Assembly (NCBI GenBank): GCA_964575975.1
Contig: CAZNTU010000010.1
Location: forward strand, 1 to 57,691
Reading direction: 5' to 3'
Length of the DNA: 57,691 nt
Origin: G963674505 sp964575975
GTDB taxonomy: Bacteria > Desulfobacterota > Desulfobacteria > Desulfobacterales > SKZT01
The position numbers and the translations under genes are program-made. The notes beneath the pieces are model-generated. The model had not been told where the DNA came from. It saw nothing but the letters and a program-made list of their open reading frames with translations, and did no database searches. Numbering within the stretch: the stretch's first letter is position 1; every line of letters begins with the position of its first letter. Below, in pieces: positions 16,252 through 25,209 of this stretch.

Positions 16252-17526
16252 CTACATGTATTCTGCTATGGAAATGGTCCGGTCTCCCAGCATTTCCGTG
16301 TAGCTTCCCAGTTCGTTGTCGTACCATCCGTAAATGACGGCCTGGGTGACCGGGACGCGGACTATTCGTTGTGTGAGCATGCTTACGATGTTCGAGTCGA
16401 GTCCGGGGACTTTTTCCAGGTCGATGGCCACTTCCGCAGTCCGGGTATGGGTTTCGTGGCCTTCTATTACGGCGGCGGCTCGAGGAGAGCCCGCGATGTC
16501 GCACGATACGTTTTGCTGGTCGGTGTAGTGGAGATATTTGTTGGGGTCGTTCGCCTGGGCATCCCGGTAGATGCTCCTGATGAGTTCCTTGCGGATGGGT
16601 TCGCCGGCGAGGCCTTCCTGGAAGTTCATCACCAGTATGATCAAGGAACCGGTATTGATCGGGACGCGAACGGACTCGGCGATGAACCCGATGTTTTCCA
16701 TCTCGGGAATGACCAGCGCGAGCGCCTTGGCTGCCCCGGTAGTGGTGAGAATGATGTTGTTGATGATGCTTCTGTTCTTCCGAAGGTCGGTCTTTCCGGC
16801 GCCGGGCAGGCGGTCCAGGACTTGCTGGGAGCCTGTGGCGGCATGGACCGTCGCCATGGACGCGGATAAGACCTTCTCCTTTCCGAAATAGTCGAGGAGC
16901 GGTTTTATCATGTGCGCGAGACAGGTGGTCGTGCAGGACGCGTTGGACACGATATTGTGCTTTCTGGGGTCGTAATGGTTTTCGTTGATCCCCATTACCG
17001 TCGTGACGGTGTCTTCGGCACCGTAGCCCCGAAGATTTTTTCCCTTGTCCTTGATCTTGAACGGAGCCGAAACCACGACTTTTTCGGCGCCGCATTCCAG
17101 ATGCCCCCGGATCGAACCGCTCGGATTGTCGGGCTCTGCCGTCGGGTCCAGAAATTTTCCGGTGGTATCCACCACCAGCCGCACCCCGTGCTCCTCCCAG
17201 CCTATGTTCATGGGGTTGCGTTCCTTGCGCAAAAAGGTGACCTTCATTCCGTCGATCCTCATGGAACCGGTCTCCTCGTCGATATCTTCCACGACGGACT
17301 TGGCCTTGTATCCGTGGAGATAATTGGCGAGCGCGCCGTAGGTGGAATCCCTTTCCACGTAATGGGCGACATCCTCCAGCGAAGTGCCCGCCTTGCGACC
17401 GATATTGACGACCAATTCGTCGAAATACTTCCTTCCCGCATGAGTCCAGACCGTAAGCTTTCCGATACGGCCGAAACCGTTAATTCCCAGTTTCAGCCGG
17501 CCTTGATTACGATAATCTTCTTTCAT
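16252..17526 (-). CDS. gap: Glyceraldehyde-3-phosphate dehydrogenase, atypical long form
   Basis: This 424-residue GAPDH catalyses the reversible oxidation or phosphorylation of glyceraldehyde-3-phosphate. It has the Rossmann start KLGINGFGRIGKL (12-24) and the active-site Cys198 in SNASCTTTCLAH; most GAPDHs have Asn where the third Thr stands. VPINTGSLIILVMNFQEG and a C-terminal VIYGWYDNELGSYTEML follow. Residues 38-44 read LVVNIGR where NAD-type enzymes usually have an Asp after the second strand, hinting at NADP tolerance (inference). It is some 80 residues longer than common GAPDHs. It starts 21 bases after the dikinase stop, so the two are probably co-transcribed. Confidence 0.92.
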   Translation of the reverse strand: MKEDYRNQGRLKLGINGFGRIGKLTVWTHAGRKYFDELVVNIGRKAGTSLEDVAHYVERDSTYGALANYLHGYKAKSVVEDIDEETGSMRIDGMKVTFLRKERNPMNIGWEEHGVRLVVDTTGKFLDPTAEPDNPSGSIRGHLECGAEKVVVSAPFKIKDKGKNLRGYGAEDTVTTVMGINENHYDPRKHNIVSNASCTTTCLAHMIKPLLDYFGKEKVLSASMATVHAATGSQQVLDRLPGAGKTDLRKNRSIINNIILTTTGAAKALALVIPEMENIGFIAESVRVPINTGSLIILVMNFQEGLAGEPIRKELIRSIYRDAQANDPNKYLHYTDQQNVSCDIAGSPRAAAVIEGHETHTRTAEVAIDLEKVPGLDSNIVSMLTQRIVRVPVTQAVIYGWYDNELGSYTEMLGDRTISIAEYM

Positions 17527-17547
17527 GTCTTATTTCCTCTTATGCTT

Positions 17548-20500
17548 TTACGCTTTTTTTAAAGACAATAAACCCTGATATACCGATCCTTCCTGACCGT
17601 CGATACTGATGAAATCACCGGAACGCAGACGCAGCTGGCTGAATTGCAATATCCGGTCTCTTTCGTTGCAGATCAGGTTTTCGCAACCTACGACGCAAAT
17701 CTTTCCGAGCCTGTGGGCAACGACCGCCGCATGAGAAGTAAGTCCCCCTCGGGCGGTAAGTAGTCCGTCGGCGGCGTAGATTTCCTTGATGTCGTCGGGC
17801 ACGGTGTCGCCCCTGGCCAGAATCAGGGATGTCCCCGGCTCCTTGTGTCGCCATCGGTCGATCTCGTCCAGACTGAAAACGACTCTTCCGCTCAAGGCCC
17901 CTCCGGAAACCCCGATTCCATGTCCCAGCAGCATGATCTTGCCGGCGTTTTGCTCCAGGTCGAACTTCAGGACTTCCTTTCGCCCGCGCATCGCCATGTC
18001 CCTGGTCTGGAGGATGTAGAGCTTGTCGGCGGTGGGTCCCTCGAAGGTGAACTCCATTTCCTGGGGAGTCCATCCTCTCTTGTAGATCAATTCCTTGGCC
18101 CAGTTTTCCAGCGATTCGTAGATTTCGGGATAATGGGTTTCCAGAGTGACGTCGGTGTCCCTCATTTCGTCTTCCTGCTGTTTCAGAGAGATGGGAAGGG
18201 TCTTGACCAAGCCGGAGACGACGTCCTCGCCCTGATTTCCCAGGGTGAAATCGCCGTACAGCCTCAAGTCGTCGTGGGACCAACGGGGATTGTGGGTGAA
18301 GAAAACGCCGGTTCCCGCGTCCTTGGCGATATTGCCGTACACCATCGCCTGGACGGTCACGGCCGTTCCCCAGTCGTCGGAAATGCCCATGATTTTCCGG
18401 TATGTCTTCGCCTTCGGCGACTCCCATGACTCGAACACCTTTCTGATCGTCAGCAACAGCTGTTCGAAAGGTTCTTCCACGATATCGATTCCCGCGTCCA
18501 AGATTCTCCGCTTGTAGTTCAACGCGGTCTGTCTCATCTGCTCCCCGGAAAATTCCCGTTTGAAAGGGATGCCCCACTCATTCTTGCAATCGTCTATTAC
18601 TGCGTCGAAATCGTCGCGCTCCAATCCGAAGGCCATTCCGTAGCATTGCAGGAAACGTCTGTAATTGTCCCAGGCGAACCATTTCTTTCCAGTCACGGCG
18701 GCAAGCCCCTCCGTGATCTCCTCGTTGTTGCCAACGTCCAAAAACGTGTCCATCATTCCCGGTTGGGAAATGGAGGAACCGCTTCTGACGGAAAAAATCA
18801 GGGGATTTTTAGGATTGCCGAAACATTTTCCGGTTTCTTTTTCGATATGCCCGATCTGGCTCGTGACCTTTTCCCGGAAATTCTCCATTGCCGGGGGATA
18901 CGAATCCAGGATTTTGTAGATTCTGAACACTTCGGTGGTGATGATGAATCCGGGAGGGACCGGAAGACCGATCTGGTTCAACTGGACCATGTTGAGACCC
19001 TTGTTTCCCAGGTAAATGATCCCCGAAACGTTGCCGCTGTCGTCGTTGATGCGGGTCATGGCGTTTTTCGGGTCGAAGAGAAGCAACAGCCTCAGATCCT
19101 CTATGCTCAGCTTGTTCGATTGCTTGAACAGGGTATTCAGTATTCGGGTCAGAAACACGTCGAGTTGCTGGAGGCCCAGCGACAAAGCAATGCGTTCCCT
19201 GTAGAAGATTTCCGACACGCGGTGCTTTATGTTCTCCTTGTCTTCGTCGATCGTATCGTTGGGCAAAAACTTGGTCAGGAACTGGTCCGTAGGGATATGG
19301 CAAAGGATTTTACTGAGGTTCCGGTCGTGGACGCTGGTGAAATAGTCGCTTATGACGTTTTTGACGGCCCTTGTGAACCCCTTGAATATGTCGAGGTATT
19401 GGGTGAGGGTGAACCCTCGCACTTCCAGGGAGCTTGCAAGAAAATCGAGCTGGCGCTGGAATTCCACGGACGAAATTCCGTCGATGGCCAAGGCCATTTT
19501 GAACAGTTTCAGCCTGGCGTATATTTGGTGAAACGTGGCCTTGGTGATCAGGCTCAAATCGATGTTCTCTATCAACTCCTCGAACAAGACGTTCACGAGT
19601 GCCTCGATCCGCAATGTGAGACCCAGCGCGTCGAACTTCATCTCGTGATAGCTTCCGTACATGGACGGAATGTCTATGGTAAAATGCCTTTTCTTGTAAA
19701 TGTCCTCCCGGCTTTCGTACCGTTTGGGGGACATTATCAATCCTTTGAGCAAATCCAAATATTCGAGCAGCCGACAAAGCTTCGTCTTCAGATCGCTTTC
19801 CCGAAGCGCCTCTTTCAATCGGTCGAGTTCCGGAAAAGCTTCGGTCCTTAGCTGCCCGAGGTACGCGTCGAACTCGGTGAAACCGGTGTGATATTTCTGA
19901 TGAAGCAGGCGATACAGGCTCACGGCGAGTTTGGCCCTTTCCTTGTCGATATCCGACGCTTCGGGCGCGCTGTCGCAAATCTCATCGATAGCTTGCTCGT
20001 CCTTGTCCAACAAATCGTCGGGCAAGCTGACGCCGTTGTCCTTCAAATGTCCGATAACCCTGCGAAGTCCTCCCACGTAAGGATTTTCCGTATCGACGCT
20101 TCTGTAGATGTTGGGGGGAATGTACGGCTCGACCACTTCCTTTCGACCGGTCTCCCAGAACGTAAAGGCGGCTTCCATCAGCAGAATGATTCTGTTGCTG
20201 GATTCGACGTGGCTCTGCTTTCTAATGAAATGCACCAGGACGTCTTTTCGATGGCTCAGTTCGTCGATTCTGGTGGAGATGTCCCGCAATCTTCCCTCCG
20301 CCCCGATATCGTTGAAGTAGACTGGAAACAAGCGGGCAAGCTGTTTGCACAAATTGTAAACGGGACCGATTTCACTGTTCAATAATGTGGTGATGTCCCT
20401 GGGAAAAAGGTCCGTGTCCTTTATAAAGACACCGCACAGGGACAAGTGGATGATCAATGCCGAAATGAGCCGGGTGGACCATTTCGGACTTACCTCCATC

Positions 20501-21786
20501 AATTCCATCCAGGTCCTGATGTTCTGGATGTGGGCGCCGTTGGCCTTGATCTGCCAGTCGTTACCCACGCCTCCGATCATCGGGTGCTGGAATCCCATAT
20601 CGACTACTTCGTCGATGAAAAAATTCACCAAGTCCCGATCGTCGGTCTTGGAAACGCCCTTGCCCACGTTCAGTACGCAATTGAGAGCGGTCGCCGGGTA
20701 TTTGCTGGTGCGCTTCTTCAAGATGGAAAACGTCTTGGAAACGAGCTTTCTTAGGTTCCAGTGCTTTTCGTTGGTTATCAGCCAGCTGAGGGTGCGGTTG
20801 ATGTCCTTGAGGGCTTCCTCGTGGATCATGGAAAGACCGGTGGTGTTCATGATATGAAACAGGAACAGCAATTTCCATTGCTTGCCGCGACCATTCTTGC
20901 TGCCGGCCGAAAGCAGCTTTCTGGGCATGTTTCGATAGATATCGACGAATTGTTTGTAGCCGGGCAACCGCAAAAGCTCGCCGAGCAATCTTTTCGAACC
21001 GATCGGCAGGTCTCCGGCTATTCTTTCCAAACATGCTTTCAAATCCAAAAGAGAGTTGTGTGAAATTTCCGAGAACAGATCGATCAACAGATCGGATTCT
21101 TCGCCAAGTTCCGCTTCCTTTTGGAACCAAATTTGGGGGTCGTCCTCGGAAAGCCAATACGAGTAGGTCAGCCGGTAATAGCGCAACAAGGCTTGGTTTA
21201 CGGATTCGTAGCGCATCGAATCCTTCTCGGAGGCGTTTCGGTAGAGCGTTTCCGCCAGACGGTCGATCCGATAGTAGCTCTTCGCGAACAGGAGAAAGTA
21301 TTCGTCCTCGTATTCCTTGATAGTGTCGAAGGCGACGTCGATTACCGGAAAGAATCGGGCGAGTTCGGCGTTGGAATCCTTTATAATCTTCTCCAGAAAA
21401 AGCAGAAAATTGTCCGCGGCGTCGGCTCGAACCTCCGGCTCTTTGGCAAGAACAATGGCGACCGAAAAGATGTCGATGTATATCCGAGCGGCCTCGGGTC
21501 CTTTCGGGTGATTGGTCAAGAGGTGGAAATAATCGAGGGAATAGCGCCTGGCTTCCGATACGATATATTCCCAGTTGCGGTAGGGATGCGAGAGTTCCTC
21601 GAGAAAATTGTTCAGTCCGCTCAGAAGTCCGTAGTACCCGGACATGACCTCCTGGAGCGGCAGATACTTTTCGTCGATGGTGACTTCAACCCTGTGGTCC
21701 CGGATATTGGCCTGGAGAGCTGTGGAACCGATAATGGCGGCTCCGTTTTTCAACCCTGCGGACAAGACGTTGGTCGATTTGGTCAT
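17548..21786 (-). CDS. Giant PPDK-like dikinase with ATP-grasp and phospho-His domains, lacking the PEP barrel
   Basis: The 1412-residue protein has an N-terminal helical region of about 900 residues that I do not recognise. From about 905 there is a PPDK/PEP-synthase ATP-grasp module (LGNKGLNMVQLNQIGLPVPP, FSVRSGSSISQPGMMDT, GTGVFFTHNPRWSHDD, GNQGEDVVSG). A swivelling phospho-His domain with GGLTSHAAVVAHRLGK (predicted phospho-His 1352) is followed by SGDFISIDGQEGSVYQG, where the protein ends. The C-terminal TIM barrel that binds PEP/pyruvate in PPDK and PEP synthase is missing. It can therefore be expected to make a phospho-His, but the acceptor is unknown. TTGGAG precedes the ATG. Neighbours are gapdh and a DUF3786 gene of the acs region. 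Confidence 0.88.
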   Translation of the reverse strand: MTKSTNVLSAGLKNGAAIIGSTALQANIRDHRVEVTIDEKYLPLQEVMSGYYGLLSGLNNFLEELSHPYRNWEYIVSEARRYSLDYFHLLTNHPKGPEAARIYIDIFSVAIVLAKEPEVRADAADNFLLFLEKIIKDSNAELARFFPVIDVAFDTIKEYEDEYFLLFAKSYYRIDRLAETLYRNASEKDSMRYESVNQALLRYYRLTYSYWLSEDDPQIWFQKEAELGEESDLLIDLFSEISHNSLLDLKACLERIAGDLPIGSKRLLGELLRLPGYKQFVDIYRNMPRKLLSAGSKNGRGKQWKLLFLFHIMNTTGLSMIHEEALKDINRTLSWLITNEKHWNLRKLVSKTFSILKKRTSKYPATALNCVLNVGKGVSKTDDRDLVNFFIDEVVDMGFQHPMIGGVGNDWQIKANGAHIQNIRTWMELMEVSPKWSTRLISALIIHLSLCGVFIKDTDLFPRDITTLLNSEIGPVYNLCKQLARLFPVYFNDIGAEGRLRDISTRIDELSHRKDVLVHFIRKQSHVESSNRIILLMEAAFTFWETGRKEVVEPYIPPNIYRSVDTENPYVGGLRRVIGHLKDNGVSLPDDLLDKDEQAIDEICDSAPEASDIDKERAKLAVSLYRLLHQKYHTGFTEFDAYLGQLRTEAFPELDRLKEALRESDLKTKLCRLLEYLDLLKGLIMSPKRYESREDIYKKRHFTIDIPSMYGSYHEMKFDALGLTLRIEALVNVLFEELIENIDLSLITKATFHQIYARLKLFKMALAIDGISSVEFQRQLDFLASSLEVRGFTLTQYLDIFKGFTRAVKNVISDYFTSVHDRNLSKILCHIPTDQFLTKFLPNDTIDEDKENIKHRVSEIFYRERIALSLGLQQLDVFLTRILNTLFKQSNKLSIEDLRLLLLFDPKNAMTRINDDSGNVSGIIYLGNKGLNMVQLNQIGLPVPPGFIITTEVFRIYKILDSYPPAMENFREKVTSQIGHIEKETGKCFGNPKNPLIFSVRSGSSISQPGMMDTFLDVGNNEEITEGLAAVTGKKWFAWDNYRRFLQCYGMAFGLERDDFDAVIDDCKNEWGIPFKREFSGEQMRQTALNYKRRILDAGIDIVEEPFEQLLLTIRKVFESWESPKAKTYRKIMGISDDWGTAVTVQAMVYGNIAKDAGTGVFFTHNPRWSHDDLRLYGDFTLGNQGEDVVSGLVKTLPISLKQQEDEMRDTDVTLETHYPEIYESLENWAKELIYKRGWTPQEMEFTFEGPTADKLYILQTRDMAMRGRKEVLKFDLEQNAGKIMLLGHGIGVSGGALSGRVVFSLDEIDRWRHKEPGTSLILARGDTVPDDIKEIYAADGLLTARGGLTSHAAVVAHRLGKICVVGCENLICNERDRILQFSQLRLRSGDFISIDGQEGSVYQGLLSLKKA

Positions 21787-21886
21787 GTTTCTCCAATTGT
21801 TTTAAAGCATGAAAAAAAGGTAAACGGACAAAAACTTAATGTAAATAAAACTATCAGAATTACAAGTCGGCCTCAAGCCCGTTCCG

Positions 21887-22501
21887 TCAACGCGACAGCG
21901 CCATCAAGCGGTAGACCACCATCCCGGCCATCCATGCGATATCCTCGGGAGCCAGCATTTTCCCGACTGTTTCGTCGAACACGATGTTCGCCTCGGGTTC
22001 GAACTCTTCGTCGCCCTGCCACACGGTCATCCTGACAGGAACCCTGGGAAACGGACGGAACTCGAAAGACGCGTCGCCGGAATCCACGGGGCGACCCTCG
22101 AGCTTCCCCGCCGCTTTTTTCAGCCCTTCCACGTTGCTCCCGAAAACCTTTTTCAACGGAATGACGGCTCTCTTCAGGAAAGAAGCATGATAGAACGTCG
22201 CTCCGGGTATTTCCCTGTAGGACACCCACTTTCCGGACGGTTCGGGAAAGGATTCGGCGTCAAGGTAGTGCAGAATCAAAACCTGTTCCTGGATGGGAAC
22301 TTCCTTGGATTCGTCCTCTGTATCCCTAAATTCGAAGTTTTCGAAATCGATTCTGTATTCGCGATTTAAGAAGGCGACCGTGCCGGCCTTCTCTTCGATA
22401 CTCTTGTATCCCGCCCTTTGGGCGACTTGGGCAATATCGGTATGCGAAAGCGATTTGACCGCCAATGCCTTGGCCTGGATATAATCGTCGATGCGAGCCA
22501 T
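21887..22501 (-). CDS. DUF3786 protein, acs-associated
   Basis: The 204-residue protein begins MARIDDYIQAKALAVKSL and contains FLNREYRIDFENFEF, VPIQEQVLILHYLDAE and KWVSYREIPGATFYHASF. I recall this pattern as the DUF3786 family found beside CODH/ACS genes in anaerobes; the function is undetermined. ATG 22501 is chosen for its GGAGAA site; a longer in-frame start would cross the upstream terminator. It lies downstream of acsE but beyond a strong terminator, so its expression may depend on read-through. Confidence 0.8.
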   Translation of the reverse strand: MARIDDYIQAKALAVKSLSHTDIAQVAQRAGYKSIEEKAGTVAFLNREYRIDFENFEFRDTEDESKEVPIQEQVLILHYLDAESFPEPSGKWVSYREIPGATFYHASFLKRAVIPLKKVFGSNVEGLKKAAGKLEGRPVDSGDASFEFRPFPRVPVRMTVWQGDEEFEPEANIVFDETVGKMLAPEDIAWMAGMVVYRLMALSR

Positions 22502-22541
22502 TGAAATTTCTCCTTTCCGTAAGTCGATGAAAACGGATAAC

Positions 22542-22578
22542 AAAAAAGCCTCGCCCGGAATCGGGCGAGGCTTTTTTT
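22542..22578. terminator. Strong bidirectional intrinsic terminator after acsE
   Basis: AAAAAA, then a perfect 10-bp stem GCCTCGCCCG / CGGGCGAGGC with a GAAT loop, then TTTTTTT. It works on either strand; on the minus strand it ends the acsE transcript 50 bases past the stop. Confidence 0.93.
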
Positions 22579-22628
22579 CATGGAAACTTGTTCGAGGCAA
22601 GTCTCTTTGTTTCGGCAAATCGTCTCGT

Positions 22629-23519
22629 TTAGACCTCGAGCCAGGAGTCGGAGTACAGGGTGCGTCCGAGGATGACGTTCACGGTCTTGACGTAGTCCTG
22701 CATTTCCTTGGAGAGATCCGCGATCGGAGGCGCTTCGCCGTCCTGGGCCTTGTGGACCATTTCCACGATGTCCGGGCGCTGGCCCTTGGCGATGGCGGTC
22801 AATTTCTCGTCCAGAGGATCGGAAATGACGGAGTACATGCCGACTCTTTCGAGCATGATCATGTAGGTCTGGTTCAGGATCGGACGCAGATGGTCCGGAG
22901 GTCCGTTGGAAATGTTGGACAGGCCGCAGGTACTCTTGGCGCCGGGGGCGATGTCCTGCAACATCTGCATGAAGTTCATCAGGCAGATCAACTGAGGCTG
23001 CTGGATGTTGACCGGGGTGACGATTCCGTCGACCCAGATTTTCTCGTTGGGAATGCCCGCCTCGTTGGCGGCGTAGATGAGTTCCACGGCGAGAGCGGCG
23101 CGCTCGTTCTCGTCGCGGGGAAGGCCTTCCGGACCCCACATCAGAGCGATGAAATCGGCGCCGGACTCGGCCGCGATGGGAATCATTTTCTCGTAGCGTT
23201 CCGGGCGGCACATGATGGAGTTGATCAAGTGCGGTTTCGCGCACGGTTTCAACACTTTCAAAGCCGCCGCGATGGCGTCGATGTTGGAGGTGTCCAAAGC
23301 CAGGGGAACGTCGTCGACCACTTCCTGCACGGTCTTTACGACCCACGGCATCAACTCGTGGCCGTCTTTCTTGGCCGGGCCGAGATTGATGTCGATGTAG
23401 TCCATGCCCTGTTTCCTCTGGAAAAGAGCCTCTTCCTGGATTGGTTTGGGATCGCGCTCTTTGTAGGCTCTGCCGATCTTTTTATTGATAACGTTTAAAC
23501 TTTCGCCAATACAATACAT
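22629..23519 (-). CDS. acsE: Methyltetrahydrofolate:corrinoid iron-sulfur protein methyltransferase
   Basis: AcsE moves the methyl group of 5-methyltetrahydrofolate to the Co(I) of the corrinoid iron-sulfur protein, joining the methyl and carbonyl branches of the Wood-Ljungdahl pathway. The 296-residue pterin-binding TIM barrel shows YIDINLGPAKKDG, PLALDTSNIDAIAAALK, NSIMCRPERYEKM and CGLSNISNGPP, all characteristic of MeTr. The ATG has an AGGGAGGA site. It has its own candidate promoter (23589-23618) and terminator (22542-22578), unlike a simple polycistronic acs gene. Confidence 0.95.
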   Translation of the reverse strand: MYCIGESLNVINKKIGRAYKERDPKPIQEEALFQRKQGMDYIDINLGPAKKDGHELMPWVVKTVQEVVDDVPLALDTSNIDAIAAALKVLKPCAKPHLINSIMCRPERYEKMIPIAAESGADFIALMWGPEGLPRDENERAALAVELIYAANEAGIPNEKIWVDGIVTPVNIQQPQLICLMNFMQMLQDIAPGAKSTCGLSNISNGPPDHLRPILNQTYMIMLERVGMYSVISDPLDEKLTAIAKGQRPDIVEMVHKAQDGEAPPIADLSKEMQDYVKTVNVILGRTLYSDSWLEV

Positions 23520-23588
23520 AGGTCCTCCCTTTTTTACAGTTTCAGCAACATTTTGTTACCGGGGATTGCGCCCCAATTTCGCCAAGAC

Positions 23589-23618
23589 TTTATACCGTTT
23601 TTACCGGTTATAAATCAA
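23589..23618 (-). promoter_or_regulatory. Candidate acsE promoter
   Basis: On the minus strand TTGATT, an 18-base spacer and TATAAA fit a sigma-70-type promoter about 70 bases before acsE. The 11-mer GGTATAAAGTC (23586-23596) recurs upstream of acsC. Confidence 0.5.
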
Positions 23619-23656
23619 CTTTTAATCAAAAGATCAAACGGAATTTCAACCCATGC

Positions 23657-23696
23657 AAAAAAAAGCAGGATGGAATCGAATTCCATCCCGCTTTTT
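23657..23696. terminator. Intrinsic terminator after acsC
   Basis: GGATGGAAT / ATTCCATCC with outer G-C pairs and a short loop is flanked by eight A and five T residues, giving a U-tract on both strands. On the minus strand it follows the acsC stop by about 10 bases and precedes the acsE promoter. Confidence 0.88.
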
Positions 23697-23703
23697 ACAT
23701 TGA

Positions 23704-25047
23704 TTATGCCCGTTGCTTAAGGAATGGCGGAATATGAGCGGCTTCCCTGGGGCCTACGATGATTTTCCAGCCAGCGAGTTCCTCTTCGATGTCGCCGGCG
23801 ATGGCGGCTGCGTAGCCGGGGATGATCAGCTCTTTCCTGCTGACCTTGTCCGCGATTCCGCATTTCTTTACGAAACCGCCGACGTCGTCGCCGGCGAATT
23901 TTCCGGCGGCCCACGCGGTCATGACCGAAAGGCCTTCCGTGTCCTTCACCAGCAGCCAGCTAGGCACGCGGCTTCCCTCGACCTCGCCGGACACGATGAA
24001 GTATGTGAGAGCGAAGTTGGAGGTGACCAGCACCGAAGAATTCTCGTTGGGGTCGCCGATGGGGTAGATTCCCTGGACGACCGTCATCGGACGCTGCGGG
24101 TCGGTGAAGATGTTGAGACGTTCCAGCAACAGCGGGAACAGGGACTCGCCCGCCAGATCGCTCAGAATGATGATTCCGGCGTACTTGGCGATGAACATGC
24201 CCGCGATCAGGGTTTCCATATCGACGTTGGATGCCATTTCGCAGGGGAACGCGATGGTCGGGAAACCGACGGAGCGGTTGCTGTTTTTCAGAGCCGCGCG
24301 GCGAATCGCGATCTGATCCTCGAACGCCTTCTTGATTTCCCTGGAACCGGAATCGATCACCAGGTCTTTCAATCCCATGCCGGTCAGTTTGTCCGTAAGA
24401 GCGATGACGCCTTCGACGGAGTCGGCTTTGACGGCCAAGGGAAGACCGCTGTCTTTCGCCAGCGCGCCCATTGCGTCGGCGTTGGCCGCTGTGGCGGCGT
24501 AAAGCAGAGGACGTTTGAAACCGCAAGCCTCGACGCCCGCTTTCATGACATCCACGTTCTCGGTCATCAGGACCAGGTTGAACTCCGAGGTCTCGGCGAT
24601 GGTTTTGGCCTTGGCGGCGAAAGCGGCCGCGTCGCCGTTGACGTCCTTCAAAGCGACCAGCTGCGGCCTCAGGTTCAGGCCGACGCGCTCGTATTGCAAC
24701 GCATTCAACGCTTTCAGCTTGGCTTGCACATCGGCGTCGGCAGTGTCCGAAGGACACAGGATGCCGATGGCGGTCGGGTTGAAGAAGGTTTTCTCGTGAC
24801 GATACAGAACGGTCTCTCCGCCGACGGTGAAAGCGCGAACGCCCTTGCCGATCGCAACCGGACGAATGGGAGGCGCGGAGGCCTCGGCCAGTTGCGCCCT
24901 GGCTTCCTCGGAAACGTAAGGGCAAGCGTCCAGTTCGGCCTTTCCCGATGCCAGATTCATGGCAAACGCGAGACAGGTGGGCACTCCACACTCCTTGCAG
25001 TTGGTCTTGGGAAGGAGCTTGAAAATTTGAATACCGGTTAATGCCAT
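23704..25047 (-). CDS. acsC: Corrinoid iron-sulfur protein large (gamma) subunit
   Basis: AcsC carries the [4Fe-4S] cluster and, with AcsD, the cobamide that shuttles the methyl group from AcsE to acetyl-CoA synthase. In the 447-residue product the N-terminal cluster ligands are Cys17, Cys20, Cys25 and Cys42 (CKECGVPTC ... DACP). A TIM-barrel middle and a C-terminal corrinoid-binding Rossmann-like domain (DDVGGFVKKCGIADKVSRKE, LIIPGYAAAIAGDIEEEL) follow. The length matches the bacterial family. GGAGAA precedes the ATG. A candidate promoter and a strong hairpin separate it from acsB upstream. Confidence 0.95.
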   Translation of the reverse strand: MALTGIQIFKLLPKTNCKECGVPTCLAFAMNLASGKAELDACPYVSEEARAQLAEASAPPIRPVAIGKGVRAFTVGGETVLYRHEKTFFNPTAIGILCPSDTADADVQAKLKALNALQYERVGLNLRPQLVALKDVNGDAAAFAAKAKTIAETSEFNLVLMTENVDVMKAGVEACGFKRPLLYAATAANADAMGALAKDSGLPLAVKADSVEGVIALTDKLTGMGLKDLVIDSGSREIKKAFEDQIAIRRAALKNSNRSVGFPTIAFPCEMASNVDMETLIAGMFIAKYAGIIILSDLAGESLFPLLLERLNIFTDPQRPMTVVQGIYPIGDPNENSSVLVTSNFALTYFIVSGEVEGSRVPSWLLVKDTEGLSVMTAWAAGKFAGDDVGGFVKKCGIADKVSRKELIIPGYAAAIAGDIEEELAGWKIIVGPREAAHIPPFLKQRA

Positions 25048-25116
25048 ACTTTTCTCCTTGTATTGTGGAGCCGCCGAATCGTTCGCCGCTTTTTAGGCGT
25101 CGAACGAACCGGCGAC

Positions 25117-25143
25117 TTTATACCATTATAATATGCGTTACAA
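25117..25143 (-). promoter_or_regulatory. Candidate acsC promoter
   Basis: TATAAA (25117-25122) is preceded on the minus strand by TTGTAA at a short 15-base spacing, and an alternative TATAAT lies inside. The surrounding 11-mer GGTATAAAGTC (25114-25124) is identical to that at the acsE promoter. Confidence 0.4.
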
Positions 25144-25156
25144 CCGAATCGTTTTT

Positions 25157-25192
25157 CGGACCGGAACGATCCCGGAGGATCTTCCCGGTCCG
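25157..25192. terminator. Strong two-tier hairpin after acsB
   Basis: CGGACCGG pairs with CCGGTCCG and, inside it, GATCC with GGATC around CGGA. It begins about 20 bases past the acsB stop. On the minus strand it is followed by A rather than U residues, so it may stabilise the acsB mRNA 3' end rather than terminate. Confidence 0.55.
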
Positions 25193-25209
25193 ATATCGAC
25201 GTTATTCAA

